In this document: piece after piece, positions 45,158-56,900 of the stretch | Position numbering within the stretch: position 1 is the first letter of the stretch | Layout of the letters: every line of letters starts with the position of its first letter | Source: Aurifilum marmelostoma | Taxonomy: Eukaryota > Ascomycota > Sordariomycetes > Diaporthales > Cryphonectriaceae | Direction: 5' to 3' | DNA: 64,000 nt | Assembly (NCBI GenBank): GCA_027559495.1 | Contig: JAMXSV010000004.1 | Coordinates: forward strand, 2,345,001-2,409,000 | Position numbers and translations under genes: made by a program | The notes under the pieces: model-generated | Databases searched by the model: none | What the model was told of the DNA's origin: nothing | Seen by the model: only the letters and a program-made list of their open reading frames with translations

Positions 45158-46379
45158 GTGATGGGCGGTAAAAATAGCTGGTTCTTATTTTTTTTTTCTT
45201 CATGTATTTTTTTCATGTATTTTTTCCATGTATTATCATAGTAATGTGTTTACTAGCAGCTTAATGACGAGACACCCAGCGGTCTATACTGAAGGGTTTC
45301 TCGTCAGCGTCCCAATGTTTAATAGTTTTTACCAGAATACAGACATATGACTGCATATGTTCACTGACAGAAACTTGGAAATTGTGCTCACCACATTTTT
45401 CATTTGGCACGTCTGCTTTCTCCGATCAGCGAGAGGACTGACACGTCGACATGGCAGACACGGCTGCTATTAATACCATAGCACATTGAATGGCTTTCCT
45501 CTTGCCCACAAACATTGTCCACATCTATACTAATGGCGCGGCACGGACTCATGCAATATAACCTTTGGCCACGGGACTTTCCTAGTAGTAGTTTTCTTGA
45601 TCTAGAACGATCCAGTCCAGCCACCAGCGTGGTGCACGAGCCGCCACTTTCATGATCACAACCCACACCGGCTTTTTGATCGGACATGAATTAATTACTG
45701 GTTTCGTTGTAAAGGCATTAGGTTCTCATCTGATCGGCTTCAATGATATCTGCTCTTTCGAAGCGGCCTGCCATGTCATCTGGCGAAGTGTGAGAAAAAA
45801 ATTTATTGAGGAGAAGGAGAGGCAATATGGGCATTTCTTTGCTCAGCAAGGCTCTCTGGTGAGTCGGCCTCGGTAATACGAGTAATTGACTGCATTCTAT
45901 CGCCTACGCTGTAGCTACATATGGGCTTTTGTAGTAGGGTTTGCTTGTACATTAAAGAGATCCTGATGCTGAGCATGGGTGTGCCTTGTTCGTCCAGCAT
46001 TATGCACTAACACCGATACACTTAGAAATGTTGCTGGAGACGGTGAGAATGGGCGATTGCTGATAGTTTGCATAATTACACTGTATTTTGAGTTCATTTC
46101 TGGCCCTGTATTTGGTGAGTGGGAATTCCTTTTTTTTTTCTTTCTCTATATATATCTGGTCTTGCCCTTCTTCTATTTCCTCATCATGTGACTTTTGAGC
46201 ATTCGGGGCATTGGTCGTGATGCGTGCCTCGACAATGTTGAGCCAACCGGATGCTACCGGGCTTGTAGCGTTATCTAGACTCGTAAACATTGCTCTGGAA
46301 CCAGCCACGTCAAATCCTGTGCTGAAATGAGACAAGAGTGTCGATCATGAAATCTGTGACAATCCGAATCATGTCACTT
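45158..46379. other. Intergenic stretch between laccase and Rsm22 (convergent)
   Basis: Both flanking genes end here. The laccase 3' side has three near-copies of CATGTATTTTTT (45201-45233). Nothing else is recognisable. Confidence 0.65.
45201..45233. repeat. Three short direct repeats in laccase 3' region
   Basis: CATGTATTTTTTT, CATGTATTTTTTC and CATGTATTA follow each other within the likely 3' untranslated region. Confidence 0.7.
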
Positions 46380-49229
46380 TCAGTCCTCCTCCAATCTCAA
46401 CAGGTTTCTTTCCCTAGGGGGCTTCCTGCCGCCCTTGGTCCTGCGCTCCGGCCTCTTGCCCTGCACACCTCTCGCGCGCTCTGCAAACACGCCATTGTCG
46501 TTCATGCCAATGTCAACGACTCTGGGCTTCCCCTTCTTGGCCTTCCTGCCTTTGGCGTCGAAGCCGTTGAGCGCCTGGGCCCGTGCGGCCCGGACACCGC
46601 CGTCATTAGGCACCGACTCGCCCTCCTTGACCCCTCTGCCGAGCCGGATGGAGCGCCGGACGCGGGTCTTGGCGCCGAGTGCCCAGAGGTCGCCCCATCG
46701 AGCCTTCCGCGCGTCGTGGTAGGCCTGTTTGCTGAAGGATTTGGGGACGGTCCACCTCTCGATGGACCCGGAGGGCGTGCAGAGGTCGAGGGTCACGTGA
46801 CCCTTGCGCTTGAGCGGCGGCAGGATGTTGCGTGGGAGGGACAGAGGGTGAGGGCGGGAGGCTGAGGTCGGGGCCACAGATTCGTAGCCTGCCAACGCGG
46901 CTGTGGTGGCGGCCTCGCCTTGGAGGATGAATTTGGGGGCGAGGGCTTTAGAGTCGTGGTCCGGATCTTGGCTGGTCGGCGCAGAGGAGGCTGCCTCAGC
47001 CGGGTCGGCCGCGGCTGCATCCGCTGGTGGGAGAGGCATTCCACGCCTAATGGCGACAAAGCTGAAATTAATGTCCTCATGGTTGCGGTGGGTGGCACCA
47101 AGCACGCGCTGCAGGAACTGAGGCCGGACAAAGCGCTGGCTGAAGTGGCAAAAGTCTTTGCGTCCCGGACTGATTCCTGGAACCAAGTACATTGGGCACT
47201 TGGAATGATTCGTGCAAGGGGCGACGATCATGCCGGGCTCCCGCACCCGCTGCTCCTGCTCTGGGTCGGTCGTCTCCGACCGTCGTTCTGCTGTGGGTGG
47301 AATGATGAATTCGTCTAGCAGCCTCTGGCGCACATCCGCCACTGCCTCAAAGCCCCGCGGGTGACCCTTCTCCAGCACGATGAGCACGCCACCATCGGGC
47401 GACAGCATCGACCAGAGGTTGTCCAAGATCTCTTTCCTCCTCCATTCCTTGTCGAGTGGGACAAGAAGATGTGTTGCAATGATTACGTCGTAGACCTTGC
47501 GTTTCTGCGGCACTTCTGGCGCGTCCAGTTGTTTGTCTGTGTTGTCAACAGATGCGTAATTCGGTAGCCGTGGCAGGAATTGTGTGTTTTGCAGGAATCG
47601 TGAGATCCTGTGCCTGAGGTTGTTGGAGCCAACAATGACTGTTCTCTTCCCTGGCGGCTCAGCGCCGGTGCCCTTCTCTCGGCCCTTCTCGCGCAAGAGG
47701 TCCCACTCCGCCTGGAGCACATCCTGCCAGGCTGAGAGGCCTGCACCGCCGGCTCCTGCGTCCAGGACGCGAGGTCCTGCGTCTTCACCGTCTTTGCGCC
47801 TCAGCAGACCGGGAATCCAATCCGGCCCCAGCCGCTTGCGCACCTCGACAAGGGCACTCATGACGGTTGCGTAGATACCGGGCAGGGCAGTCGCTATGAA
47901 AGCATCGGCCTCGATTTCGGACATGCGGTGGTGCCCAGCCTCAATTCCCAGGCCCTTTTGCTGCAGATTCCTTGCGAAGATGGGGGTTGCTGGAGAATGT
48001 GGCAGCCCAGGCCCGCCAAAACTCTTCTCGGCAGCAGCCCGGATGTGTTTCGTGTCCGTTCTCTTCAGCATTTCTGTGATGGGCTCAATGAAGTTGTCTT
48101 TGGGTAGGAACAACGTCTTTGGTGCCGTTGTGAATCGTCCCTCCACGGTAAAATCGTGCAGTCGTGGGCCCTCAGAGTTAGGGTACCAGGACATCAGCTC
48201 TTTCAATTCGGCATCCTCCTCATCCTCTTCGTCGAGTTCATCCTCCTCTTTTTCCACTTCCTTCTCCTCGGCCTCTTCCTCTCCTTCACCCTCCTCCTGA
48301 AGTGCTAGCTCTTCCTCGGCATCCTGCCTCTGCTGCTGCAGAGCTTTTATTCTCGCGGCCTCAAAGTCCTTCTGCAGCTGCAACAGAGCGTCGTACTCCC
48401 TCTGGTTACTGGCATTCGCCTCGATGAAGTCGATCTGCGCCTCGGTCGGAGGTCTTGCCATAAAGCTTGCCACTTCCTCATCCTCTTCCACGAGCACCAC
48501 TTCCTCGCCATCCTCGGCCACGTGCATCGCCCGCAGCTGCTCCATTGTGTACTCCACCTCCTCGAGGTTGCCGTCCTGGTCCTCGCGCAATAACATTGTC
48601 TTTGCCGTGGCCGCGCCTCCAGCCCCATCCCCCTCTTGCTCTGACTCGCCAAAAGAGCCGAAGCCGACGTCTTCTGGCTCTGTCGGCCGCAGCGGGGCCC
48701 CGTAGAGACGCTCATATAGCTTGTATTCTTCGGCGGAAAGGTAGCCCGGGGGCAGGGTGTTGCCAAACATGCGCTTTGCCTGGCGGACTATGATCTCTGG
48801 GTCGGCGTCTGGTGGTAATGAGTCCTCCTCGAGTAAGTCATCGTCCACGAGCTCGTCTTCTTCTGCGCGGGCGAAATCCTCGTCGGATCGCTGCGGCTGC
48901 TGCCCCTCGCGAGGGACGTCGTTTCTTGCTGACTGCGCCAGCTCGTTCGAAAATTGTCCTGGGGGCGGCGTCGAGTTATTCGTCTCTCTCTGCTCTGTGC
49001 TCGCGCCCTGTGATCTTCTGCAGCTTGTCGACAGGAATCGCACGCCATTTCTCCGAGTATGGTCTCTTGTTCTGGACACTGCAGCATGACGAGTGGTTCG
49101 ACGCGGCGCCGTCGAGGTGGCGGCTGCTGCTGCAGGGGTTATTTCTGCAATGGAGCTCAGATAAAATCTGAGAATTTGTGCCGTGCACGACGGACAGCCA
49201 TTCTGCAGTCTTCTCCTGGCTGCAAGCAT
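46380..49229 (-). CDS. rsm22: Mitochondrial ribosome assembly methyltransferase-like protein Rsm22 (METTL17 family)
   Basis: Rsm22/METTL17 associates with the mitochondrial small ribosomal subunit during assembly and combines a methyltransferase fold with an iron-sulfur site. This is a single exon of 949 residues from the ATG at 49229. An in-frame ATG at 49349 would add 40 residues, but the ATG at 49229 opens directly into an Arg-rich mitochondrial presequence (MLAARRRL). A long acidic region (about 150-390, including Glu-rich runs) precedes the family core. Core marks are the SAM-binding glycine motif VLDAGAGGAGLSAWQ, the YDVIIATHLL strand, GVLIVLEKG, and the cysteine/histidine site CTNHSKCPMY...GRKDFCHFSQR. 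That site is followed by FSFVAIRRG. The C-terminus is basic. It is longer than yeast Rsm22, mainly through the acidic insertion. Confidence 0.93.
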   Translation of the reverse strand: MLAARRRLQNGCPSCTAQILRFYLSSIAEITPAAAAATSTAPRRTTRHAAVSRTRDHTRRNGVRFLSTSCRRSQGASTEQRETNNSTPPPGQFSNELAQSARNDVPREGQQPQRSDEDFARAEEDELVDDDLLEEDSLPPDADPEIIVRQAKRMFGNTLPPGYLSAEEYKLYERLYGAPLRPTEPEDVGFGSFGESEQEGDGAGGAATAKTMLLREDQDGNLEEVEYTMEQLRAMHVAEDGEEVVLVEEDEEVASFMARPPTEAQIDFIEANASNQREYDALLQLQKDFEAARIKALQQQRQDAEEELALQEEGEGEEEAEEKEVEKEEDELDEEDEEDAELKELMSWYPNSEGPRLHDFTVEGRFTTAPKTLFLPKDNFIEPITEMLKRTDTKHIRAAAEKSFGGPGLPHSPATPIFARNLQQKGLGIEAGHHRMSEIEADAFIATALPGIYATVMSALVEVRKRLGPDWIPGLLRRKDGEDAGPRVLDAGAGGAGLSAWQDVLQAEWDLLREKGREKGTGAEPPGKRTVIVGSNNLRHRISRFLQNTQFLPRLPNYASVDNTDKQLDAPEVPQKRKVYDVIIATHLLVPLDKEWRRKEILDNLWSMLSPDGGVLIVLEKGHPRGFEAVADVRQRLLDEFIIPPTAERRSETTDPEQEQRVREPGMIVAPCTNHSKCPMYLVPGISPGRKDFCHFSQRFVRPQFLQRVLGATHRNHEDINFSFVAIRRGMPLPPADAAAADPAEAASSAPTSQDPDHDSKALAPKFILQGEAATTAALAGYESVAPTSASRPHPLSLPRNILPPLKRKGHVTLDLCTPSGSIERWTVPKSFSKQAYHDARKARWGDLWALGAKTRVRRSIRLGRGVKEGESVPNDGGVRAARAQALNGFDAKGRKAKKGKPRVVDIGMNDNGVFAERARGVQGKRPERRTKGGRKPPRERNLLRLEED

Positions 49230-49677
49230 GGCAACGGATGTGCGGTGTTGAAGTTGTGGTGGTGTGGTGAATAATTTCCAAGAATGGGCGGGTGGAAGAA
49301 GAGCACGTAGGGCCTGTCCAACGAGAAAGCCGAAATTTCTAATGTACAATGCTTGACTTACCTAGGCGGCAGAATCGCGCGCCAACGTAGGGTCTAAGAC
49401 GTATGCACTTTGGAGCTCCCCACTACTGCTACCACCACCAATGGTACTCGAGTGGCAATATCCGGTACAACGACTCTTGATGACTCAACTAATAGGAATC
49501 ATATCTAAGGTAGATCGAAAAGACCAATTCAATTTATAATGCCTCGGTCCTGGATCAGAAAGGCATCCTCAAGAAAGAAGAAAGAAAGAAAAAAACAGGT
49601 GCTGTGCTGTCCCATCTTGCTCCGCAAACGCCATGTCCGTACAAAAATCCTGCCGTGCAACCCCGTCCTGTTATGTA
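49230..49677. other. Short intergenic stretch
   Basis: It holds the Rsm22 upstream region and the 3' end of the thioredoxin gene. No further gene is seen. Confidence 0.65.
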
Positions 49678-50511
49678 TTACTCGTTACCCAGATCGGCCA
49701 AAGTCCTGAATGTTGCCTTTTGCGCTGGCCTCTTGGCGCCGCCATCAGCAGCACCACCTTCTGTGACAGACCTGGAGGCGACAGGATTGTGTATGTTGTA
49801 CTGAGAGCCTTCTGCCGCCTTATAGGGATCGAGCTGCAAGTCACACCTCTTGTTAGCCGGACCAGTCACTCCCTCCAAAAGAAAAGGGCCATGTGACGTC
49901 TGAGTGCACGTACCGAGAACAGCGACACCAGGTACAGGCCAAAGAAGCCGATGATGGCATTGATGAAATGATTGAGATCCCACTTCAACGGCCTCTGCAG
50001 GCTCTGTCCAGAGGAGGGGCCGGTGCCGCCCAGAGTCCTTCCGGGCGCGCTGAACCCGGAGCTGGCAGTAGGGCCGGCCAATTTGACGGCATTGTCGACG
50101 GCAGCGGTCAGCTTGGGCGGGTTGGCACCGGATATGGTCTCGATGGGGCTTCCATTCTTGAAGATCATGAAGGTGGGCATGGCGCGCACGCCGTACTGCG
50201 ACGCGACGTCGCGCAGCTTGTCGACGTCGATCTTGGCGAAGACGATACGCTTGGGTTTGGAATACTTAGTCGCGAGGGACTCGAAGGTCGGCGCGATCAT
50301 CTTGCAGGGGCCGCACCATTCGGCGTAGACTATAGAGAGAGGGGGCAGAGTGATCTATCAGCGAGAGCTTAAAACACTACCATGAGGGGCCTGAAGAATC
50401 GACACAGGAGGGAGGTTGCCTGCTTGTATGTCTGGACGTACAGTCAGCGACCACAATTGTCGACTGGAGGATGGTCCGCCATTCGGACGAGGATCCAACG
50501 TGAACTGCCAT
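49678..50511 (-). CDS. Thioredoxin with C-terminal membrane helix
   Basis: A thiol-disulfide oxidoreductase of 213 residues. Exons are 50511-50442, 50329-49914 and 49833-49678. The first splice restores VVADFYAEWCGPCK, so the active site WCGPC lies at 28-32. The rest of the fold is standard: FAKIDVDKLRDVASQYGVRAMPTFMIFKNG, with the cis-proline in AMPT. After the thioredoxin domain (about 1-105) comes a Gly/Ser linker and a membrane helix at about 145-162 (HFINAIIGFFGLYLVSLFS), then a short tail (KAAEGSQYN...ATFRTLADLG). Cytosolic thioredoxins lack this tail. The architecture matches fungal membrane-anchored thioredoxins, probably facing the cytosol because there is no signal peptide. The start ATG is the only one consistent with the thioredoxin N-terminus. 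Confidence 0.92.
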
Positions 50512-50936
50512 CTTGGATGCTGTAGGTAAACGAGAGTACTGGCTGTAGCGAAAGTGTAGGTCGGTTGTAGAGGATGGCTACAAGTCTGGTTGGTAATGAG
50601 GGTTCCCTTGTTGCCTTTGGAAGTAATCTGGCCGGATCAATTGCGGTACGTACTGTCACAGTACGACGGGCGCAGTTGCCTTGCACCTCCCGCTCCTCCT
50701 CGGCCCGTCAGCATCCCAAAAGGGAAGGCGGACAAGGCACAAGTCCCCACCGATAAGCCGATAAGAATGCTTTCAATGAATTTTACGCCCAGGGTTCTTT
50801 CTCACATGGAACTTGTGATTTCCATCCCGCATCAATAAGAAACCCCAAAGAAAAAAGTTACTGATTTGGTTGTTTCTGTATTTTTGTTAAGCACATTCAT
50901 CCTCATTGATAGCTCAAGGGCCAACAAAAATTCGAG
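50512..50936. other. Divergent promoter region (thioredoxin / SPOUT methyltransferase)
   Basis: The two genes are transcribed away from each other. No further coding signal is seen. Confidence 0.65.
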
Positions 50937-52280
50937 ATGGGCTACCCCACAGATCATAGGGCAAAAGTATGTTCAGGAATTCCCAACTTCATATGCTCGT
51001 CACACATATAACACAGTTTCATTGTCGTCGGACGATCTCATGGAGGCGTCAGTGATGGCTAATATGAGCAGTCATTTGCTTGTGCACATGCCCCACCAAG
51101 CTTTCTTATGATGAACATATGCTGACTCTTTGCAGAAGCGCAAGATTGAAGATGAAGGTGACGATGGCGGCCCAAACACCTTCAAGCCATGCGCTAGGTT
51201 CCAGCCCACTGGCGGTCGTGAATATACGGTGTCCATCGCTGTGCCCGGCAGCATCATCACCGAGTGAGCAGCTAGATATCTCCTCTTTGTTCTTCTGCTC
51301 TGCAGTCTACTGATGCGCAAGACAGCTTCAAGACTGCCGACCAGAGGATAACGTCTCCGGGCCGGATAGCAAGGGCGCTGGCTGTGTTCTGCGTCGACGA
51401 GATTGTTGTATACGACGACAGCCCCCGGATTCTCGGCCACGGGCCGTAGATCATGACAGATACACAGGAGACACTGACCCATGTCACTTTATCGCACATG
51501 TTCTGTCGTACCTCGAGACGCCTCCCTTCATGCGCAAAGCGCTGTTTCCCCTACACGACAACTTAGCAAAGGCGGGGTTGTTGCCGAGTCTGGACATGCC
51601 CCATCACCCACACAAGGACGAGTGGCTGCCATTCCGAGAGGGCTTCACAGTAAAAGGGAAGCCTGATGGCGGCAAGGGGTGAGTCATTCCGTTTGTCTAC
51701 TTTCGTCTCTGGGAACAAAAGTTTCTGACGTAGATTTCCATTTCTTATTTTCTCCTTGTTCAGAACGCTTGTCGAGGTCGGAATGCGAAGGCCAGTCACC
51801 ATAACCGACGACATACCACCAAACACCCGAGTGACGCTCCAGTTCCCCGAGCAGTCCTTCAACAACCCAGAGCCCGTCCATCCTCAGACGCCCCGCACTG
51901 AGGCAGGGTACTACTGGGGGTATAGTGTCCGGAGCGCCAGCTCGCTCTCGGCCGTCTTCACCGAGAGTCAGTTTGAGGGCGGCTACGACGTCAGCATCGG
52001 CACATCCGAGCGGGGCACACCGGCCTCGAAGGCATTCCCGTCATTCAAGAAGCCCCAATTCAATCACTTGCTGATTGTGTTTGGCGGACCTCGGGGACTC
52101 GAGTATGCGGCCATGAATGATGGCGAACTAGGAGGCATGGGCATCAGCGGTGGGCGGACAAAGGAGCTGTTTGACCACTGGGTCAATGTCCTGCCGAACC
52201 AGGGAAGCAGGACCATCAGGACGGACGAGGCGGTGTTCATTGCACTGACGAGTCTGAGGGGTCTCTGGGACAACAGCTGA
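50937..52280 (+). CDS. SPOUT-class RNA methyltransferase (C9orf114/SPOUT1-like), frame broken by one base
   Basis: The family (Methyltrn_RNA_3) contains putative rRNA methyltransferases with the SPOUT knot. Proposed exons are 50937-50966, 51136-51263, 51326-51678 and 51764-52280, about 342 residues. The first exon (ten codons) is less certain, but its GTATGT donor is in phase and gives the expected lysine-rich N-terminus, KKRKIEDEG. Conserved blocks are YTVSIAVPGSII, GRIARALAVFCVDEIVVYDD, RYTGDTDPCHFIAHVLSYLETPPFMRK, LPSLDMPHHPH and, in the last exon, GYYWGYSVR, HLLIVFGGPRGLE, FDHWVNVLPNQGSRTIRTDEAV (knot region) and LTSLRGLW. Between YDD and the RYTGD block the frame shifts at a run of five C (51422-51426). 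One more base would give a continuous conserved reading. A 29-base A tract starts 44 bases after the stop. Confidence 0.87.
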
Positions 52281-52324
52281 ACCTGGTGCATCTGATGGCA
52301 AGAGAGTGTCTAGCCAGGCCTCTG

Positions 52325-52357
<33 letters not shown>

Positions 52358-53215
52358 GAAGAAAATTTAAAAAGAAACGGCCCTTCTCGTCCTTGGGGTG
52401 ACTTTCGACTGCTCCAGGATACCTGATGAGTTTCGGAAGAGGATTGCTCGGCTCTGAGCATGTTGAAGGTTTTGGGATCCAGAGTTTCTCCTTTTCCAGC
52501 ACACTTCACCTCGCCCAACCAGGCGTCACATCACATGAGGGAATGGAGAGACCAATTTTATCACGAGGCTTGGATAGCTCTGTCCGTTAACGCTTCCGAG
52601 AGCCTCATCAGGGCGTGCGAGGCCGGATCCGAGCGTCTTCGGCGGGTTACGATCCGAACCCAGTCAGGGGCTCCGCCATGACAGGATAAATAAACTGTGA
52701 GGTTAATATACACATTGATAACTATCCGGTCCCTGGCTCCTTGTCACATGCTGTGCCGCAGTCTGCGCGCCCTCGACTCATCATCCTGTCATTAATTATA
52801 TGGCTTTGATTATAAGTAATACCATGGCATACAATTAAGCTCCTGCCTAAGCTCAGAACTGTAGTGAGCGGCTGAAATACTTCGGACGATGATGCTCCTA
52901 TGATTTCTATGCCTGAGCCAGCCAGGCTCACACGATGAACCTGGATAGTTTCATACATCTGAAACAACTTCATAATAAGAGCCGGTTTGGCTTAAGGGGG
53001 AGATTAGAAAAATGATTAACATTGATGTCAATATAACTTTGTACATTTTGCCGGAAAAGTAAATAAAAGAAAATTCGACGAGGAGCCACGATCCCATAAA
53101 GATGACCACGGGCGACCGGAAGGGACATATGAACAGCCAAGCCCCAACACCTCAGTGACATTGGCCAGCCGTGTTTTGTTTGATCGACCATCCATCGTTT
53201 CCAAGACAGTTGACC
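52281..53215. other. Intergenic stretch with A29 tract
   Basis: It contains the A29 run at 52325-52353 just after the methyltransferase stop. No gene is seen. The right end is the GH45 promoter; AAATAAAAG at about 53060 is a possible TATA element. Confidence 0.6.
52325..52353 (+). repeat. A29 homopolymer
   Basis: About 29 consecutive A on the coding strand of the upstream gene, 44 bases after its stop codon. Confidence 0.9.
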
Positions 53216-53981
53216 ATGAAGTCCATCTATTTGCTCGTGCTTGCAGCGGTTAGCTCCGTCACCGCCCAGAGCGGCCAGGCCACGACCACGGTTCGTGCAT
53301 ACTCTACGACAAATGTTTGGCCCCTCTGTGCCTGTGGCAATCTTGGCTGACATACATCACAGCGATATTATGATGGTCAAGAAGGCGCTTGCGGCTGTGG
53401 TTCGAACAACCAGCTCTTCTCCTGGCAGGTGAGTACCTCCTTAGGCCCTCCCGCGCCCCCCCCCCCCCCCCGGGGCCCCTCCTCTTCTCGACCTCCCCCT
53501 TCTTGTCTCCTTCAAACAGCAATGTTTGTCCCCTTTTTGTCCCCAGAAGAGCAACGAGCTTGCATATTTTAGACAGTGGTCACCCATACTAACACTTGAC
53601 CCTCTTCGCTCGCCTCAGGCCGGCGACAGCAGCTTCTACACCGCCGCCGGCTCCCAGGCCCTCTTCGGCGACGGGACCTGGTGCGGCTCCGGCTGCGGCA
53701 AGTGTTACAGCCTGACCTCGACGGGCTCCGCGCCCAGCGGCCAGGGTACGGGCGGGAAGAACGGGACGAGCATCATCGTGATGGTGACCAACCTGTGCCC
53801 CAACGCGGGCAACGAGGTCTGGTGCCCCAACAGCGGCTCCACCAACCAGTACGGGTACGAGTACCACTTTGACATCATGGCGCAGAGCCCCGTCCTTGGG
53901 GACAATCCGATTGTCGACTTTGCCGAGGTTGACTGTCCGTCGGATGCGTCGAGCGACTTTGCGCAGTGTGAATGTGCGTAA
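53216..53981 (+). CDS. GH45-type endoglucanase, catalytic domain only
   Basis: A secreted endo-beta-1,4-glucanase of the EGV/Cel45A type, 167 residues. Exons are 53216-53290, 53363-53428 and 53619-53981. Residues 1-18 are a signal peptide (KSIYLLVLAAVSSVTAQ). The catalytic module begins RYYDGQEGACGCG (the family signature with the first catalytic Asp). It continues with YTAAGSQALF, WCGSGCGKCY, TSIIVMVTNLCPN, WCPNSGSTNQYGY and HFDIMAQ (second catalytic Asp), then GDNPIVDF. This follows Trichoderma Cel45A closely. Two differences stand out. There is no linker or CBM1 cellulose-binding module, the protein stopping right after CECA. The loop after LTSTGSAP lacks the cysteine pair usually found there (APSGQG). 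The first donor is a weaker GTTCGT. Intron 2 is C-rich (a run of about 12 C). Confidence 0.9.
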
Positions 53982-56900
53982 GGGCTGGGTCGACGGCGAG
54001 GGCAGGCGAAACGCTGGCTGTGAAGAGAAGGGGGGGGGGAGAGAGAATGGGAGGATCACTCGTGACATAGCCAGTGGTCAGTCTGTTAATAGTTGTCTGC
54101 ATGAGTAGACCTCATAGTCTACAATGCCAAATTCAACTCCTCATCACAGACGGGGAATTCAAAATGGGCTTAGGGAGGTACACATTGCTTGCAAACGCTT
54201 CAGCCCGGCTCTATTGAGCTATAGTGAAGAATATGCTCTGTAAAGGAAGAAAGAGAGGACATGAGTTGTTGGACAACCAGATCAACACATCCGTGCTCAG
54301 ATAGTGACAAGATATTGGAATGAGTGATCGAGTGATCTGGTGAACGCCCTGCCGTGAGGTCGTGCTCCGTTTCAGGGGCCAGTATCACGTTGGGAGTACT
54401 CTCCTACTTGATACCCAGATGACAGGATGCGAATTGCGCAATACAAGGCTGAACATGTTGTACAATATCGACAATTTTTCTTGCTCTGGTTCACTGATGG
54501 TGTCCATATCTCCGCCCATCCTGTGCAACATCTTCGTCCGGGCTTAGGCCAGAGACGGCGGCGACCACAAACAATGTAGCAGAACCCCTCATAACACGAT
54601 GTCAACCCTTCCTGCGGTGCGGGTGGTCGGCGCAGAATAGAGGTTTGAAAGACCCACCAAGGCTTCTTGGACACACTTGTGCCCGAGAGGAATGGCAAAA
54701 GTGAGTTTCAAAAAGGAAGAGTCCCCTCTGCGCGGTGCCACGGAAACGTGCGACCACACCAGGCTCGAGCGATTTTGTCGCTTGCCGTCCTGCCATCTGG
54801 ATTGTTGGATGCTTTCCTGTGCTGGGCCACCTATCACGCAGTGCACTTGTACGCGGCCTCGAAATGGCGCACGGCTAGCCGGCACCCCATATACGATACA
54901 ACAGGTGCGCAAGATCATAGAGGATCTAGGAGGCTTCATCCCATTGAGCGTGATGCCCGTTGTTTCCAAACAGTTCTTGTTTCGAGATCTTTGGGGAGGG
55001 CCCCGCGCAAGGGTCAATCTGTAATATTCGGCAGTCAATATTATCTCGCATAGACACACAAATACACACGAGAGGAAAAACTCCTCTTGATTACCATCGT
55101 ACGAAGTCATCGTCATCTTGTCCCTTTTTTCCGACGGCCTGGCCCGCTTCACGGTCATAGATGCTGTATTCCGTCATTCTACGCGAGGCTCGGCAAATTT
55201 CACGAGAATCGATATGTAGCCGAGAGGGAAGTGATGACTGTGCGTGCGGACCCTGGACCCCTAGAATCTCCTACTGAAGTGATGGTGTGTTGTTCTGTGT
55301 GGACTTCCGGTGGGGGAAACGTGGTGAAACGAGCCCCTGGGTGTGTGTGTCCGACGGGGAGCGGCTGCGCTTACCACATTCATGACCAGCCGGCGCCGGC
55401 GCCGGATCCAGGCACTGGACACAGCATAGAATGAGAATAAAGGGGAATGCCTGGAATCTGAACACGAATTTTTGATGATTCTGATGAAATTGACGGACGT
55501 CTCTGATGGGACCAACAAGCTCTTCTGTAGGTCAAGTTTTCTGTCAGCTTCGGCAGCGGGAAAGCAGCGGGCCGCAAGTCGCGCATAGCTAGCAGGTAAC
55601 CTCCTCTGGAGACGTACCACAGTACAACGTTACGAGGGGCGGGAAGTCGGTGTGGCAGCCCAAACCGTAGCGGTGCGGTGTACCACTTTTGCACCCAACA
55701 CGCAGCCAGCCAGCCAGCCAGCCCGCCCACCACTCAGCCCTCGGGGTCACCCACACGGCCAGGACGGCGGTCAGCAACGGGAACGTGCGTCCAGATGCCG
55801 GGCACGAGATGATTTGCTGAGAAGACACCAAGACCTAATTGGCGCCTACTGTTGTACTCGCCGTCTGCGCCCCCCCCAGCTGACTCGACGACAGAGGCGC
55901 TTCTCTCGATCTTGGCAAATGAGCTGGTGGGCGCTCTAAGTGTGTAGTTTAATGAGCGGAATCAATATTTGCATCCCGTGGGATTGTCGCGATCGGCAGG
56001 TTTGTCAAGATCGGAATGGGCCGAGCCACGAGGCAGAAAGTTGGGTCGGTCTGATGCTGTGTGACAAGAGCTGGTCAGCCAGCCGGGCGAGGTTGTATTG
56101 TACATAGTTTATCTCTCGAAGAATAACTCAAGTCTAATGCATGGTGTCTGCAGGGTCAACTAGGATAGGTGTGCAGCGACGACGTAGCAATGCATTGGTC
56201 TCTTCTGTTCGCCCTCAAGGAACGTGGGCAATGATTGCTCATCCGCGAGGTCGGCTCGCATGATTCGCGTGGGCTGTGGGTCTCTGAGAAGCGCGGTTCG
56301 CTTGGGAGACTGACCGAACCAAATGGAGTCGGCGAAGAAGAAGGAAAAAGGAAAACAAAAAAGGATGGGGAAAGATGGTGACATGTGGAGCAGACGTTGC
56401 AGGGTTTCAAAAGGTGAGCGAGGTGCTTAAAGCCAGGTTCTATGTACTGGGGTAGTAGGTGGCCCAGGCTCACCAGCTGCTGGGCTCATCTCCCACCTTC
56501 TTCGACCCCTCCTTCTCTTGTGTGGTGGCATGTCATCGTGCGGATCTCAGGATAGGCAGGGGTTGGGCGTCAAGGGGCCGCGGGACTAACGTCGATCTGG
56601 TCAAGAGCTTATTCGGGCGGGTACTTTAGGTTTAGCTCCAGGAACCGACCTGTGGGGCTTGCGCAGGTCCCATAGTAGTCAAAATGATGAGGTTTTCTTT
56701 TCTGTAGGGCCAAACAATCAATCCCTTCCCGTCCCCCCCCCCATTGCGACATGGGCTGTCCATCCAAGTCATTAACCCATGTAGTACTGTGTATGTATGA
56801 CCTTGCACCAATTGCTGCCACCTGGCAACGCAACGCAACGCAGGACGAGGGGTGCCTTGCATGAACCCCACGAAGGATGCTGCTGGAGGGGAGGGAAAAG

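Noticed and set aside
54589..55158. 189-residue minus-strand frame
   Set aside because: Random-looking composition with no signal peptide, domain or splice context.
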